Assembly (NCBI RefSeq): GCF_902859735.1
Contig: NZ_CADIJY010000003.1
Span: 558,001 to 622,000, forward strand
DNA from: Achromobacter aegrifaciens
Lineage (GTDB): Bacteria; Pseudomonadota; Gammaproteobacteria; Burkholderiales; Burkholderiaceae_B
Direction of reading: 5' to 3'
Length of the DNA: 64,000 bases
Shown: piece after piece, positions 19,199 to 30,003 of the stretch
How positions within the stretch are numbered: position 1 is the first letter of the stretch
Layout: each line of letters opens with the position of its first letter
Made by a program: the position numbers and the translations under genes
The notes under the pieces: model-generated
The model's database searches: none
What the model was told of the DNA's origin: nothing
What the model saw: the letters and a program-made list of their open reading frames with translations, nothing else

Positions 19199-20280
19199 TG
19201 GCGTTGGTGCTTCCATCGCGCTGGCCGGTGCTGGGCCGGGCCGCCACGCTGCAGGCCCACCGCGCCGGCTGGTTTGCCGCCACGCTTTTGACCGCTTTCC
19301 TGGCTGCGCACGAACCCGCGCGCGCGGCCGATGCCGCGCCTGCCGTCACCGATGACGTGGTCCAACTGCTGACCCGCATCCAACAAGCCGCCCGCAAGCA
19401 GGACTACGCGGGCGTCTTCATGTACCAGCAGGGCGAAACGATCCAGTCCTCGCGCCTGGTGCACGTGGTGGACGGCACCGGTGAACGCGAACGCCTGGAA
19501 ATCCTCGACGGCCAGCCCCGCGAGTACCTGCGTCACAACGAAGACGTGCAGTGTCTGCTGCCCGAGCGCAAGACCGTGTTGCTGGAGCGCCGCCGAGGCG
19601 ACCGCTTCCCCGGTCTGCTGCTGGGCGACGCGGCCAACCTGTCCGAGCACTACAAGATCCACGCCGAGTCCGCGCTGCACCGCGTGGCCGGGCGCGAATG
19701 CCGCCTGATCACGATCGAGCCGCTGGACAAGCTGCGCTACGGCTACCGGCTGTGCGCGGACGTCGAAACCAATCTGCTGCTCAAGGCCCAGACGCTGAAC
19801 GCCGCCCGCGGCGTGGTCGAGCAGGTGTCCTTCACCTCGCTGCGGCTGGGCTCGGAAGTCGATCCCCAGTTGCTGAGCTCGCGCTGGAGCACGCGCGACT
19901 GGAAGGTGCTGGAACCCTCGATGAAACCGGTGGATCTGGCTGCCCAGGGGTGGCGCATCCCGGCGCCCAAGGGCTTCAAGGCCGTCATGCAGGTGGCCCG
20001 TTCGATGGGGAAGGGCATTACGGTCAACCAGATGGTATTGTCCGACGGACTGGCGGCCATTTCCGTGTTCATCGAACCCTACGACAGCCAGCGCGGCCAC
20101 CGTCCTCCCCACGGCGCCGCGCAGCGCGGGGCGATCACGGTCTATGGCACGCGCATCGCTGATTTCTGGCTGACCGCCGTGGGCGAAGTGCCCATCGCGA
20201 CGCTGGAGCAGCTGGCGCAAGCCACTGAATACGTGCCCGCCGCGCCTGCGGCAGCAGCCCCCGGGGCCGAGTCCAAGTGA
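19198..20280 (+). CDS. rseB: Sigma-E regulatory protein RseB/MucB
   Basis: A 360-residue periplasmic protein with an N-terminal signal region (hydrophobic about residues 26–42, then ARA). The LolA-like N-terminal domain (DVVQLLTRIQQAARKQDYAGVFMYQQGE) and the smaller C-terminal domain (MKPVDLAAQGWRIPAPKGFK … YGTRIADFWLTAVGEVP) are both present. RseB binds RseA and protects it from cleavage, sensing lipopolysaccharide or unfolded porins. The start overlaps the rseA stop. Confidence 0.93.
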   Translation: MALVLPSRWPVLGRAATLQAHRAGWFAATLLTAFLAAHEPARAADAAPAVTDDVVQLLTRIQQAARKQDYAGVFMYQQGETIQSSRLVHVVDGTGERERLEILDGQPREYLRHNEDVQCLLPERKTVLLERRRGDRFPGLLLGDAANLSEHYKIHAESALHRVAGRECRLITIEPLDKLRYGYRLCADVETNLLLKAQTLNAARGVVEQVSFTSLRLGSEVDPQLLSSRWSTRDWKVLEPSMKPVDLAAQGWRIPAPKGFKAVMQVARSMGKGITVNQMVLSDGLAAISVFIEPYDSQRGHRPPHGAAQRGAITVYGTRIADFWLTAVGEVPIATLEQLAQATEYVPAAPAAAAPGAESK

Positions 20281-20320
20281 TCGGCCGGGTGTGGCAAGCA
20301 GCAATTTCGGAGTAACACTT

Positions 20321-21808
20321 ATGAAAGCAATGACAGTGTCGAATGCTTTTTTCCGGCGCTTTCTGGTGGCGGCCGCGGCCAGCGTCATGTTGGCCGGCGC
20401 CTATGTGCCTGCCGCCGTCGCCCAGGCGCCGACGGTGACGCTGCCTGATTTCACTAGCATTGTCGAAAAGGCCGACCCCGCGGTCGTCAACATCCGCACC
20501 ACGGCCACGGTGCCGGTGCGCGGCATGGGCCCCGGCGGCGGCAATGATCCCTATGAACTGTTCCGCTGGTTCTTCGGCCCCGAATTCCAGCCGCCCGGCG
20601 GCGGCGCTCAGCCCGGCCCCTCGCCGCGTCAGCGTCCGCAGCCATCCCAGCCCGAAGAGCGCACCGTGCCGCGCGGCGTGGGTTCCGGCTTCTTCATTTC
20701 CGATGACGGCTACATCCTGACCAACAACCACGTGGTGGTGGATGCGACGGACATCTACGTTACGCTGACCGACGGCCGCGAGTTCAAGGCCAAGGTCATC
20801 GGCACGGACGAGCGCACCGACGTGGCGCTGATCAAGATCGAAGCCAAGGACATGACCCCGCTGGTGATCGGCGATCCCAAGAAGCTGAAGAAGGGGCAGT
20901 GGGTGCTGGCCATCGGTTCGCCGTTCGGCCTGGATTCCACCGTGACCTCCGGCATCGTCAGCGCCATCGGCCGCGATACCGGCGAATACCTGCCGTTCAT
21001 CCAGACCGACGTGGCGGTCAACCCGGGCAACTCGGGCGGTCCGCTGATCAACCTGCAAGGCGAGGTGGTGGGCATCAATTCCCAGATCATTTCGCGCAGC
21101 GGCGGCTTCATGGGCATTTCGCTGGCCATTCCGATCGACGAAGCCATGCGCGTGGTGGACCAGTTGCGCGCTACCGGCAAGGTCACGCGCGGCCGCGTCG
21201 GCGTGCAGATCGGCGAAGTGGGCAAGGACGTGGCCGAAGCCATCGGCCTGCCCAAGGCCGAAGGCGCGTTGGTCAGCAGCGTGGAAGCCGATGGTCCTGC
21301 CGAGCAGGCAGGCGTGCAGCCGGGCGACGTGATCCTCAAGTTCAACGGCGAACCCATCAAGCGTTGGTCCGACCTGCCCCGCATCGTGGGCGAAACCAAG
21401 CCGGGCACGCGCGCCGACATGGAAGTGTGGCGCAAGGGCAAGAACCTGACGCTGACGGTCAAGGTGGGCGAGATCCCGACCGAGAAGGCCGCGGGCGCCA
21501 GCAAGAAGGGCGCGCCGCCAGTCCCGGAAGTCACCAATGCGCTGGGTCTGGGCGTGGTCGACGTGCCGGCCGACGTGCAGAAGAAGCTGCGCATCAAGGG
21601 CGGCGTCCAGGTCAAGGTGGCCGAAGGCGCTGCGGCCAAGGCCGGCCTGCAGGAAGGCGACATCGTGTTGGCCCTGAACGACACCGACGTCACGGGCGCC
21701 AAGCAGTTCGGCGAACTCGTGGCCAAGCTGGACAAGGGCCGCGCCGCAGGGTTGCTGGTGCGCCGCGGCGACCAGACGCAGTGGGTGGCGGTGCCGGCAT
21801 CGAAGTAA
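20321..21808 (+). CDS. degP: Periplasmic serine protease DegP/MucD
   Basis: A 495-residue HtrA-family protease and chaperone. A signal peptide (about residues 1–35) ends near VAQA. The catalytic triad is His137 (TNNHVVV), Asp167 (DVALIKI) and Ser238 (PGNSGGPLI). Two PDZ domains cover about residues 290–380 and 405–495. A Pro/Gln-rich insertion (about 90–115) sits where DegP has its Q-linker. ATG 20321 has GGAG 9 bp upstream. It degrades misfolded envelope proteins and closes the sigma-E operon. Confidence 0.95.
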   Translation: MKAMTVSNAFFRRFLVAAAASVMLAGAYVPAAVAQAPTVTLPDFTSIVEKADPAVVNIRTTATVPVRGMGPGGGNDPYELFRWFFGPEFQPPGGGAQPGPSPRQRPQPSQPEERTVPRGVGSGFFISDDGYILTNNHVVVDATDIYVTLTDGREFKAKVIGTDERTDVALIKIEAKDMTPLVIGDPKKLKKGQWVLAIGSPFGLDSTVTSGIVSAIGRDTGEYLPFIQTDVAVNPGNSGGPLINLQGEVVGINSQIISRSGGFMGISLAIPIDEAMRVVDQLRATGKVTRGRVGVQIGEVGKDVAEAIGLPKAEGALVSSVEADGPAEQAGVQPGDVILKFNGEPIKRWSDLPRIVGETKPGTRADMEVWRKGKNLTLTVKVGEIPTEKAAGASKKGAPPVPEVTNALGLGVVDVPADVQKKLRIKGGVQVKVAEGAAAKAGLQEGDIVLALNDTDVTGAKQFGELVAKLDKGRAAGLLVRRGDQTQWVAVPASK

Positions 21809-21877
21809 TGCCGGGCCCGTCTTCCGAGTCCGCAGAAAAAAGGCGCAAGACCGGCTAAAATGCCTGGTTGCCGCAAG

Positions 21878-21904
21878 AGGGGGCGCATGGCGCCCCCTTG
21901 TTTT
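21878..21904 (+). terminator. Rho-independent terminator after degP
   Basis: A perfect 9-bp stem AGGGGGCGC / GCGCCCCCT (21878–21886 with 21890–21898) with a 3-nt loop is followed by TGTTTT. It lies 70 bp after the degP stop and 100 bp before lepA, so it separates the stress operon from the lepA block. Confidence 0.8.
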
Positions 21905-22007
21905 GCCCGGGCCAGGCCCGTTGGCACCCTCCTCGTCAGCCGTGCGTATTCCGGCGGCGGTGTCTTCCGGCCCAGTGCCGAGTGTTCCGTCCCTTATAAC
22001 TTCAAGC

Positions 22008-23801
22008 ATGCAGCATATTCGCAACTTCTCCATCATTGCCCACATCGATCACGGCAAATCGACCCTGGCCGATCGCCTGATCCAGCGCTGCGGCGGATTG
22101 GCGGATCGCGAGATGTCGGCGCAGGTCCTCGATTCCATGGAAATCGAACGCGAGCGCGGCATCACCATCAAGGCCCAGACCGCGGCCCTGCACTACAAGG
22201 CGCAGGACGGCAAGGTCTACAACCTGAACCTGATCGACACCCCGGGGCACGTGGACTTCTCGTATGAAGTCAGCCGCTCCCTGTCAGCCTGCGAAGGCGC
22301 GCTGCTGGTGGTGGACGCTTCGCAGGGCGTGGAAGCGCAGACCGTGGCCAACTGCTACACCGCCATCGAGCTGGGCGTGGAAGTGCTGCCCGTGCTGAAC
22401 AAGATGGACCTGCCGCAGGCTGATCCCGACAGCGCCCGCCAGGAAGTCGAGGATGTGATCGGCATCGACGCCTCGCAGGCGGTGCTGGCCAGCGCCAAGA
22501 CCGGCATGGGCATCGACGAGATCCTGGAAATGGTCGTGGCCCGCGTGCCGCCGCCCAAGGGCGATCCCGACGCGCCGCTGCAGGCCCTCATCATCGATTC
22601 GTGGTTCGACAACTACGTGGGCGTGGTGATGCTGGTGCGCATCATCAACGGCGTGCTCAAGCCCAAGGACAAGATCCTGCTGATGGCGTCCGGCGCCACC
22701 CACCTTTGCGAGCAGACCGGCGTGTTCACGCCGAAGTCGCAACAGCGTCCGCATCTGTCGGCGGGCGAAGTGGGCTTCATCATCGCCGGCATCAAGCAGC
22801 TGGAAGACGCCAAGGTGGGCGATACCGTCACGTTGGCCAACAAGCCTGCAGCCGAACCGCTGCCCGGCTTCAAGGAAGTGAAGCCGCAGGTGTTCGCGGG
22901 CCTGTACCCCGTGGAAAGCTCCGAATACGACCAGCTGCGCGATTCGCTTGAAAAGCTCAAGCTGAACGACGCCGCGCTGATGTTCGAGCCGGAAGTGTCG
23001 CAGGCGCTGGGCTTCGGTTTCCGTTGCGGCTTCCTGGGTCTTTTGCACATGGAAATCGTGCAGGAGCGCCTGGAGCGCGAATTCGACATGGACATCATCA
23101 CCACCGCGCCGTCGGTGGTATACGAGGTCGAACAGCGCGACGGTTCCGTGATCACCGTGGAAAGCCCGTCGCGCATGCCGGAAATCGGCAAGATCGCCGA
23201 CATCCGCGAACCCATCGTGAAGGTCACGCTGTTCATGCCGCAGGACTACGTAGGTCCTGTCATGACGCTGTGCAATAACAAGCGCGGCGTGCAGGTCAAC
23301 ATGAGCTACCACGGCCGCCAAGTGCACCTGGTGTACGAGATCCCGCTGGCCGAGATCGTGCTGGACTTCTTCGACAAGCTGAAGTCGGTGTCGCGCGGCT
23401 ACGCTTCGATGGACTACGAGTTCCTGGAGTACCGCTCGGCCGACGTGGTGCGCGTGGACCTGCTGATCAACAACGACCGCGTCGACGCGCTGGCCGTGAT
23501 CGTCCACCGCAGCAACGCGCGCCATCGCGCCCGCGACGTGGTCACGCGCATGCGCGGCCTGATTCCGCGCCAGATGTTCGACGTGGTGATCCAGGCCGCC
23601 ATCGGCGCCGAAATCATCGCGCGTGAAAACGTCAAGGCGCTGCGCAAGAACGTGCTGGCCAAGTGCTACGGCGGCGACATCTCGCGCAAGAAGAAGCTGC
23701 TGGAAAAGCAGAAGGCCGGCAAGAAGCGCATGAAGCAGGTGGGTAGCGTGGAAATTCCGCAGGAGGCGTTCCTGGCCATCCTGCAAGTGGAAGACAAATA
23801 G
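22008..23801 (+). CDS. lepA: Elongation factor 4, LepA
   Basis: A 597-residue translational GTPase with the standard LepA length. G1 is [10 protein letters not shown] (residues 11–20), G3 is in DTPGHVDF, G4 is NKMD and the unique LepA C-terminal domain ends with [21 protein letters not shown]. It acts on stalled or misassembled ribosomes. The start is ATG 22008; the in-frame region back to 21903 crosses the terminator stem and is not conserved. lepB follows after 22 bp. Confidence 0.97.
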   Translation: MQHIRNFSIIAHIDHGKSTLADRLIQRCGGLADREMSAQVLDSMEIERERGITIKAQTAALHYKAQDGKVYNLNLIDTPGHVDFSYEVSRSLSACEGALLVVDASQGVEAQTVANCYTAIELGVEVLPVLNKMDLPQADPDSARQEVEDVIGIDASQAVLASAKTGMGIDEILEMVVARVPPPKGDPDAPLQALIIDSWFDNYVGVVMLVRIINGVLKPKDKILLMASGATHLCEQTGVFTPKSQQRPHLSAGEVGFIIAGIKQLEDAKVGDTVTLANKPAAEPLPGFKEVKPQVFAGLYPVESSEYDQLRDSLEKLKLNDAALMFEPEVSQALGFGFRCGFLGLLHMEIVQERLEREFDMDIITTAPSVVYEVEQRDGSVITVESPSRMPEIGKIADIREPIVKVTLFMPQDYVGPVMTLCNNKRGVQVNMSYHGRQVHLVYEIPLAEIVLDFFDKLKSVSRGYASMDYEFLEYRSADVVRVDLLINNDRVDALAVIVHRSNARHRARDVVTRMRGLIPRQMFDVVIQAAIGAEIIARENVKALRKNVLAKCYGGDISRKKKLLEKQKAGKKRMKQVGSVEIPQEAFLAILQVEDK

Positions 23802-23823
23802 AACCCGAAAAGGCGGTTAGCTG

Positions 23824-24708
23824 ATGAGTTGGAACTTTGCCCTGATTCTTTTTGTTTTGCTGGTGTTGACCGGCATTATCTGGGTGCTTGATCTGGCAGT
23901 GCTGCGCAAGGGCCGCGAACGCCGGGCCCAGGCGGCAATGGCGCAATACGATACGGCCCTGGTCGGCGACGCCCAGGAAGCCGAGCGCCTGCGCCGCGAA
24001 GCCGGCGACGCCGCGCGCCGCATGCCGTGGTGGATCGAATACGCCGTCAGCTTCTTCCCCGTCATCCTGTTCGTGTTCATGCTGCGCTCGTTCGTGGTCG
24101 AGCCGTTCCGCATTCCGTCGGGCTCGATGCTGCCGACCCTGCAATCGGGCGATCTGATCCTGGTGAACAAGTTCAGCTACGGCCTGCGCCTGCCGGTCAT
24201 CGACAAGAAGATCATCGAGGTGGGCAAGCCCCAGCGCGGCGACGTGTTCGTGTTCCGCTACCCCGTGGATCCGGACGTTGACTACATCAAGCGCGTGGTC
24301 GGCCTGCCGGGCGACGAGGTCGCCTACCTGGACAAAAAGCTCTACATCAACGGCGAATTGGTGCCGCATGAGCGCGACGGCGACTACTTCGAGCCGGATC
24401 GTGTGTCATATATTGCGCAATATAAAGAGAAGTTGGGCGACGTTGAGCACAAAATCCTGCTGGATGAGGGCAAGCCGCAGGAGTATGGCCCGATGTGGCA
24501 ATTTCCCAACCGCCAGAACTGCCAATACAGCCGTAATGGGGTACGCTGCAAAGTACCCGAGGGGCAGTTTTTCGCCATGGGCGATAATCGGGATAACAGC
24601 GCCGACAGCCGATACTGGGGCTTCGTACCGGAAGCCAATATCGTCGGCCGCGCGTTCTTCATCTGGATGAATTTCAGCGATCTCAGCCGCATCGGCCGGT
24701 TCAACTGA
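23824..24708 (+). CDS. lepB: Signal peptidase I
   Basis: A 294-residue type I signal peptidase in the inner membrane. Two transmembrane segments are visible (about 3–23 and 75–90). The catalytic dyad is Ser101 (PSGSMLPTL) and Lys156 ([11 protein letters not shown]), and the box [16 protein letters not shown] is near the C-terminus. It removes signal peptides from exported proteins. The stop is 2 bp before the rnc start. Confidence 0.97.
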   Translation: MSWNFALILFVLLVLTGIIWVLDLAVLRKGRERRAQAAMAQYDTALVGDAQEAERLRREAGDAARRMPWWIEYAVSFFPVILFVFMLRSFVVEPFRIPSGSMLPTLQSGDLILVNKFSYGLRLPVIDKKIIEVGKPQRGDVFVFRYPVDPDVDYIKRVVGLPGDEVAYLDKKLYINGELVPHERDGDYFEPDRVSYIAQYKEKLGDVEHKILLDEGKPQEYGPMWQFPNRQNCQYSRNGVRCKVPEGQFFAMGDNRDNSADSRYWGFVPEANIVGRAFFIWMNFSDLSRIGRFN

Positions 24709-24710
24709 TT

Positions 24711-25472
24711 ATGTCGCTAGCCACGCTAGAAAACCGCCTGGATCACCACTTCAGTGATTCGGCATTGCTCGAACAGGCGCTGACGCACCGCAGCCACGGT
24801 GCGCGCCACAACGAGCGCCTGGAATTCCTTGGGGATTCCGTGCTGAACTTCGTCGTTGCGGCGATGCTGTTCGAGCGTTATTCCAAAATCGACGAAGGCG
24901 ATCTGTCGCGCCTGCGCGCCAATCTGGTCAAGCAGGCCTCGCTGGCGGATATCGCCCAGCGGCTGGAACTGTCGCAATACCTGCGTCTGGGCGAAGGCGA
25001 ATTGAAGAGCGGCGGTTTCCGCCGGCCTTCCATCCTGGCGGACACGGTCGAAGCCCTGTTCGGCGCCGTGTTCCTGGACGCGGGTTTCGACGCCGCCCGT
25101 CGCGTGATCGTGCGCCAGTACCAGCCGGTGCTGGCTTCGGTCGATCCCAAGACCCTGGGCAAGGACGCCAAGACCTTGCTGCAGGAATTCCTGCAGGGCC
25201 GCAAGCTGGCGCTGCCGGTGTACACGGTGGTGGCCACGCATGGCGCGGCCCATAGCCAGCAGTTCGAAGTCGAGTGCGCCATTCCGGCGCTCGAGATCAA
25301 GGTGATGGCGCCCGGCGCCAGCCGCCGCGCCGCCGAGCAATCGGCGGCCAAGCTGGCGCTGGAGGCCGCGTTGGCCGTCAGCCCGGCGACCAAGGCTGCC
25401 CGCAAGTCGGGCAAGGCGCGCAAAACCGCGCAATTGTCGCTGCCGGTGGCAGTGGCTCAAGAGACTAAATGA
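24711..25472 (+). CDS. rnc: Ribonuclease III
   Basis: A 253-residue double-strand-specific RNase. The signature [11 protein letters not shown] (residues 35–45) carries the metal-binding acidic residues, and the dsRNA-binding domain covers about residues 155–225. The last 25 residues form an Ala/Lys-rich tail not needed for the fold. It processes rRNA precursors and many mRNAs. It overlaps era by 4 bp (ATGA). Confidence 0.97.
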   Translation: MSLATLENRLDHHFSDSALLEQALTHRSHGARHNERLEFLGDSVLNFVVAAMLFERYSKIDEGDLSRLRANLVKQASLADIAQRLELSQYLRLGEGELKSGGFRRPSILADTVEALFGAVFLDAGFDAARRVIVRQYQPVLASVDPKTLGKDAKTLLQEFLQGRKLALPVYTVVATHGAAHSQQFEVECAIPALEIKVMAPGASRRAAEQSAAKLALEAALAVSPATKAARKSGKARKTAQLSLPVAVAQETK

Positions 25473-26359
25473 GCGATACCCCTTTTCGTACCGGCTTCGT
25501 CGCCATCGTGGGCCGCCCCAACGTGGGCAAGTCCACCCTGACGAACGCCCTGATCGGTTCCAAGATTTCCATCGTGTCGCGCAAGGCGCAGACCACGCGC
25601 CACCGCATCCACGGTGTGTTGACGCGCGAGCACGAGCAGTTCGTATTCGTCGATACGCCGGGTTTCCAGACTCGCCATGGCGGCGCCATGAACCGCATGA
25701 TGAACCGCGTGGTCACGCAGGCCCTGGCCGACGTGGACGTGGTGGTGCATGTGGTGGAAGCCGGCAAATGGTCCGAGGGCGACGCCAAGCTGCTGCCGCT
25801 TTTGCCCGCGCCGGAACGCACCATCCTGGTCGTCTCCAAGATCGACGCATTGAAGAACCGCGACGACCTGTTCGCCTTCGTGTCCAAGATCATGGCGCTG
25901 CATCCGTTCGGCGCCGTGGTGCCCGTCAGCGCCACCAAGAACCAGCAGCTGGATCAGCTGTTGCAAGAAATCGCGTCGCGCCTGCCGGAAGGCGAGCCGA
26001 TGTTCGAGGAAGACACGCTGACCGACCGCCCCATGCGCTTCATCGCCGCCGAACTGGTGCGCGAGAAGATCTTCCGCCTGGTTGGCGACGAACTGCCTTA
26101 CGGCTGTACCGTCGTCATCGAGCAATGGGAAGAGACCAGCAAGGGCGCCAGCATCAATGCCTGCGTGGTGGTCGAGCGCGACAGCCACAAGCCCATCCTG
26201 TTGGGCGCGGGCGGCATGCACATGAAGCGCATCGCCACGGAGGCGCGGCAGGACATCGCCAAGCTGCTGGACAAGCCGGTGCACCTGGAGGTCTACATCA
26301 AGGTGCGCAAGGGCTGGTCCGACCGCGAGGGTGCGCTCCGCGATCTGGGCTATGAGTAG
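25469..26359 (+). CDS. era: GTPase Era
   Basis: A 296-residue ribosome-assembly GTPase. G1 is GRPNVGKS (15–22), G3 is DTPG (62–65), and G4 reads SKID (123–126) rather than NKxD. A KH RNA-binding domain lies in the last 80 residues ([20 protein letters not shown]). It binds the 3' end of 16S rRNA. The start overlaps rnc and its end overlaps recO by 8 bp, so rnc-era-recO are probably translated together. Confidence 0.97.
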   Translation: MSDTPFRTGFVAIVGRPNVGKSTLTNALIGSKISIVSRKAQTTRHRIHGVLTREHEQFVFVDTPGFQTRHGGAMNRMMNRVVTQALADVDVVVHVVEAGKWSEGDAKLLPLLPAPERTILVVSKIDALKNRDDLFAFVSKIMALHPFGAVVPVSATKNQQLDQLLQEIASRLPEGEPMFEEDTLTDRPMRFIAAELVREKIFRLVGDELPYGCTVVIEQWEETSKGASINACVVVERDSHKPILLGAGGMHMKRIATEARQDIAKLLDKPVHLEVYIKVRKGWSDREGALRDLGYE

Positions 26360-26939
26360 ACGGGCGCCTCGCGTCCAGGATCGCCCCGGATACATGTTGC
26401 ACGCCACCGCGTGGCGTGAAACCTCCCTCATCGTTCAGACTTTCTCACGCGATCACGGCTGTGTGGCCATGGTCGCCAAGGGCGCGAAGCGCCCGTATTC
26501 CGTCCTGCGTCCCGTGTTGTCCGCGTTCCAGCCGCTGCTGCTGTCGTGGACCGGCAATGGCGAGGTCAAGACGCTGACGCGCGCCGAGATCGCGGGCATC
26601 CGGCCGCTGACCGGCACCGCGCTGATGTCGGCCTGGTATATGAACGAACTGCTGCTGCGGCTGCTGCCGCGCGAAGATGCCCATCCGCTGTTGTTCGACG
26701 CCTACGACTTCGCCTTGCAGCAGTTGTCCGGCGGCACCCGCGCCGCGGGCGCGCTGCGCCGCTTCGAATGGACGCTGCTGCGCGAAACCGGTTATGGCGT
26801 GGACGAGGATCCCCCCGATTTCGACGACCCGGCGATCGAGCCGGCCCTGCGCCGCGACCTGCGCGAACGGCTGGCCGAAATCCTGGCGGGCCGTCCCTTG
26901 TCGACCCGCCGCGTGTTGCTGGACCTGCAACGCATCTGA
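26352..26939 (+). CDS. recO: DNA repair protein RecO, short form
   Basis: A 195-residue RecO that helps load RecA on gaps with RecF and RecR. The N-terminal OB fold (residues about 10–80, GYMLHATAWRETSLIVQTFSRDHG) and the helical core (LMSAWYMNELLLRLLPREDAHPLLFDAY … RFEWTLLRETGYGVD) are present. Compared with the 242-residue E. coli protein, the central part of the C-terminal domain, about 45 residues after GYGVD, is missing; the final helix (RPLSTRRVLLDL) remains. No frameshift is visible. The start is ATG 26352 inside the era end. Confidence 0.85.
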   Translation: MSRRAPRVQDRPGYMLHATAWRETSLIVQTFSRDHGCVAMVAKGAKRPYSVLRPVLSAFQPLLLSWTGNGEVKTLTRAEIAGIRPLTGTALMSAWYMNELLLRLLPREDAHPLLFDAYDFALQQLSGGTRAAGALRRFEWTLLRETGYGVDEDPPDFDDPAIEPALRRDLRERLAEILAGRPLSTRRVLLDLQRI

Positions 26940-26957
26940 GCGCAGCGCGATCCGGCC

Positions 26958-27866
26958 ATGACCTTCACGCTCAAGCAGGTCGAGACCTTCCGCACCGTCT
27001 ATGAAACGGAAAGCGTCACCGCCGCTGCCAGACGGCTGGACGTGTCGCCCGCCACCGTCAGCGCGACCCTGGCCGCGCTCGAAGCCAGCATCGAGCTGCG
27101 TCTGTTCGAGCGCGTACGCCAGCGCATGCAGCGCACGCCCGAGGCGACCCTGCTGTATGAAGAAATCCGCCGCCTGAACGTCGGGCTGGAAAGCCTGGGC
27201 CGCAAGATCCGCGCCATCCGCGGCGCGGCGCAGCCACGGCTGCGCATCGGCTGCATCCATGCCTATAGCGGCGCCATCATCAGCGACACTATTGCTCGCT
27301 TTCGCGAGCGCTATCCTGATACCGGCCTGTATCTGCAGATCCGGGATTCCAATACCTTGCGCGACATGGTGGTGTCGGGCGAGCTGGACCTGGCAGCTGT
27401 GGCCGACGAATCCGAACTCGAAGGCTTGCGCGGCCACCGGCTGGCCAGTTTGCGCGCCGTGGCGGTTTTTCCCAAGGGGCATCCGCTGGCGCGGCTGGAG
27501 CAAGTGGATTTTTCGCACCTGGCCGACGCCGACGTGATCGCGCTGAACGCCGAGGACGGCTCGCGCAAGCGCCTGGACGCGCTGTTGGCGCAAGCGGGGC
27601 AGAGCCTGAAGGTGGCCATCGAGACGCCTTATTCCAGCACCGTGTGCCAACTGGCGCTGGCGGGGCATGGCGTGGGCATCGCCAACCCGGCCACGGCAGT
27701 CGGCATGGCGGCGGCGGGCCTGTGCTATCGCCCGCTGGCCGCGCCGGTGCATTTCGAATGCCACATGATCCTGCATGGCAGCCGCCCCTTGTCCGAGGCG
27801 GGCAAGTTCTGGGCGACCTGCCTGCGCGGCGCGTTGGCGCCGCTGGTGGAAAGCTTCGGCGTCTAG
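26958..27866 (+). CDS. LysR-family transcriptional regulator
   Basis: A 302-residue LysR protein with the N-terminal helix-turn-helix (TFRTVYETESVTAAARRLDVSPATVSATLAAL) and an effector domain starting around residue 90. It lies between recO and a convergent operon (27891–30966: threonine-synthase-like, M14 and Bug genes); its stop is 24 bp from the end of that operon. Control of that operon is plausible but only by proximity. The shallow C-terminal domain fits CynR/CatM-like regulators; the effector cannot be named. Confidence 0.85.
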   Translation: MTFTLKQVETFRTVYETESVTAAARRLDVSPATVSATLAALEASIELRLFERVRQRMQRTPEATLLYEEIRRLNVGLESLGRKIRAIRGAAQPRLRIGCIHAYSGAIISDTIARFRERYPDTGLYLQIRDSNTLRDMVVSGELDLAAVADESELEGLRGHRLASLRAVAVFPKGHPLARLEQVDFSHLADADVIALNAEDGSRKRLDALLAQAGQSLKVAIETPYSSTVCQLALAGHGVGIANPATAVGMAAAGLCYRPLAAPVHFECHMILHGSRPLSEAGKFWATCLRGALAPLVESFGV

Positions 27867-27890
27867 CGTGCCGAAGCCGGCCCCCGGGCG

Positions 27891-28988
27891 CTAGCCGCGG
27901 CGCCCGTCCGAGGTCACGATCAACACCACGGACGACTCCGCATCCAACAAGCCCGAGCGCCGCAGCCGCGACACGGCAGCCAGCGCCGCGGCCGATGACA
28001 GCTCGGTCGCCAGGCCGATGCGTTCCAGCCGCTGCTGCGCTTGCGCGGCCGCGGCGTCCGAGATCTCCACCGGCGTGCCGCCGGAACGCGTCAAGGCTTC
28101 CAGCGATTGCAGCGTGCTGGTGCTGCCCGCGATCGAATACTGGTCCGTCACGCCGTCCCATTGCTTGCGCGCGTCGCCCGTGGCGCGCGCGCGCGACAGG
28201 CGGGCGTACGGCTCCACCGCATGCAGGCGCGGCAAACGCGCGATGCGGCCGGTTTGCAGCAGATGCTGCCAACCCAGGAAGATGCCCCACAGCAGATCTC
28301 CGCGCGCGGTGGGCACCACGATGTCGCTGGGCACGCCGCAGCTTTCCAGGATCTCCTGCGCGATGGGCTTGTAGCCTTCCACGCCGTAGGGGTGGGTGCC
28401 CACGGGCGGATTCAGATAGTTCGTGCCGGCGAAGGCGCCGTGGTTGCGACACAGGTCCTCGACATGGGGCCAGCGGCTCAGGCTGTCCTCGAAGGCGGTC
28501 AGCCGGGCGCCGAAGCGCTGCATGGCCTCGCGCTGCAAGGGCGGGCAGTTGGTGGTGATGGCGATGTCGGCTTCCAGCCGCGCGGCGGCGCAATAGGCGG
28601 CCAGCGAGACGCCGGCATTGCCGCTGGAGGCGGCCGCCACGCGGGTGGCGCCGGCCAGGCGCGCGCGCGACACCAGTTGGGCCGCCATGCGGTCCTTGTG
28701 GCTGCCGGTGGGGTTGGCGCTTTCGCATTTCAACCAGAGTTGGCCCACGCCTTCGGTCTGCGCCAGCGCGGGCGCGGCGAGGCAGGGAGTGGCGCCTTCG
28801 CCCAGCGTGACGGCGTCCAGCACCGGCAGGGGCATGGCGCCGTCGGCCGAGGGTTCGTACAGGCACTCCAGGCTGGCGGGGTGGCCGGCTTCCAGGCAGC
28901 TGGGGCAGCCTTCGGGGTAATCGGCCGGCGGCCACAGGCTGGCGCAACGGATGCAGCGCAGGCCGGACAAGCTAGGGTTCATCTGCAT
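27891..28988 (-). CDS. Threonine-synthase-like PLP enzyme with N-terminal zinc ribbon
   Basis: A 365-residue fold-type II PLP enzyme. Lys98 in NPTGSHKDRMAA would form the Schiff base, and SSGNAGVSLAAY is the phosphate-side loop. The N-terminus has a CxxC…CxxC zinc ribbon (Cys12, Cys15, Cys28, Cys31), seen in some threonine synthase homologues. It could be a threonine synthase or a related beta-eliminating or ammonia-lyase enzyme. The gene is only 3 bp downstream of the M14 gene and shares a transcript with it and the Bug gene, which argues for a catabolic or scavenging role rather than the main ThrC (inference). Confidence 0.75.
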   Translation of the reverse strand: MQMNPSLSGLRCIRCASLWPPADYPEGCPSCLEAGHPASLECLYEPSADGAMPLPVLDAVTLGEGATPCLAAPALAQTEGVGQLWLKCESANPTGSHKDRMAAQLVSRARLAGATRVAAASSGNAGVSLAAYCAAARLEADIAITTNCPPLQREAMQRFGARLTAFEDSLSRWPHVEDLCRNHGAFAGTNYLNPPVGTHPYGVEGYKPIAQEILESCGVPSDIVVPTARGDLLWGIFLGWQHLLQTGRIARLPRLHAVEPYARLSRARATGDARKQWDGVTDQYSIAGSTSTLQSLEALTRSGGTPVEISDAAAAQAQQRLERIGLATELSSAAALAAVSRLRRSGLLDAESSVVLIVTSDGRRG

Positions 28989-28991
28989 GGG

Positions 28992-29972
28992 TCAATACTT
29001 CGAGGCAAGGGAATCGAGGGGAAGGGCGGGCGCGACTTGCAGCAGGCAATCGCCGTCGTCGCTGCGGGCGATGGCGCGCAGGCACACGACAGTGCCGGCC
29101 TGCGGACTGGTCAGCGCGCGCGGCGCCATGTCGGGTCGGGCGGGTTCCAGCAGTTGGCCGATGCGCTGGCGCGCATTGACCAGTTGTCCCAGTTCGACAG
29201 CGGGCACGAACACGCCAGCCTCGCTGGCGCGCAGGGTGGCGGCGGGAGCGTCCAGGTCATAGAGGCGGACCTCGGGGCGGCGCGCGGGCGGGCGGTCGGG
29301 CAGGAGGCCGAGCTCGCCCAGGCAGCCCAGCAGGCCGTCGCGGCAGCGGTCGACCAGCGCCTGGCTGGTTTCGCGGCCGCCCCCGATCTCGGCGCTCAGG
29401 CGCAGCACCCCATGGCGGCTGGCGGCGGCCGGCATGGAGCCGGACTCCGTGCCGCGGAAGTACATGCAATCGGGCAGCCCGAAGGCTCGCGCCAGGGCGG
29501 GCAGGCGTTCGTCGTAGGCGTCGTCGCCGTAGCGCGTGATGACCGACGAGGGCAGGTAGCGCAGCGACGCGCCGCCGCTGTGCACGTCCACCAGCGCCTG
29601 TATGCGCGGCAGCAGCCGGGCTTCCAGCGCGGCGGCCACGCTTTCCGTGTAGCCGCGCGCGGGGGCGCCCAGGAAAGCGCGGTTGAGGTTGCCGCCGTCG
29701 GACGGCGACAGGCGCGTGCCCGCCAGCGAGGCCTCGGCGTTGGCCGCGGGCAGCAGGTAGACCGTGCCGCGTTGCAGGATGCCGGGCAGCAGGCGCCACA
29801 GCTCCAGGATGGCGGCCTGGCCTTCCCATTCGTCGCCATGCACGCCCGCCATCAAGGCAACGGCGGGGCCAGGCCCCGCCTCGATCCGCAGCATCGGTAT
29901 GGTGACGCGCCGGTAGGCCGACGCGTTGGTCGCCGCGGCGCAGGAAAAGTCCTCGCGGCTTACCGTGGCCAT
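28992..29972 (-). CDS. M14-family succinylglutamate desuccinylase/aspartoacylase-like protein
   Basis: A 326-residue zinc carboxypeptidase-fold protein. The zinc ligands are His45 and Glu48 (GVHGDEWEG) and His131 (VDVHSGG), and the general base is the glutamate in LSAEIGGG. This branch removes acyl groups from N-acyl amino acids. The start ATG (complement of 29970–29972) lies 31 bp after the Bug gene; the longer upstream frame to 30095 is not conserved. It sits between a binding protein and a PLP enzyme, so deacylation of an imported compound is likely. DoeB/AstE-like roles are possible but not demonstrated. Confidence 0.85.
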   Translation of the reverse strand: MATVSREDFSCAAATNASAYRRVTIPMLRIEAGPGPAVALMAGVHGDEWEGQAAILELWRLLPGILQRGTVYLLPAANAEASLAGTRLSPSDGGNLNRAFLGAPARGYTESVAAALEARLLPRIQALVDVHSGGASLRYLPSSVITRYGDDAYDERLPALARAFGLPDCMYFRGTESGSMPAAASRHGVLRLSAEIGGGRETSQALVDRCRDGLLGCLGELGLLPDRPPARRPEVRLYDLDAPAATLRASEAGVFVPAVELGQLVNARQRIGQLLEPARPDMAPRALTSPQAGTVVCLRAIARSDDGDCLLQVAPALPLDSLASKY

Positions 29973-30003
29973 GCGGCGGCTCCTGCTGATGTGACGATCC
30001 GGT

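Noticed and set aside
22284-23786. 500-residue minus-strand frame opposite lepA
   Set aside because: His/Ala/Gln-rich shadow without any fold; LepA motifs are clear on the plus strand.
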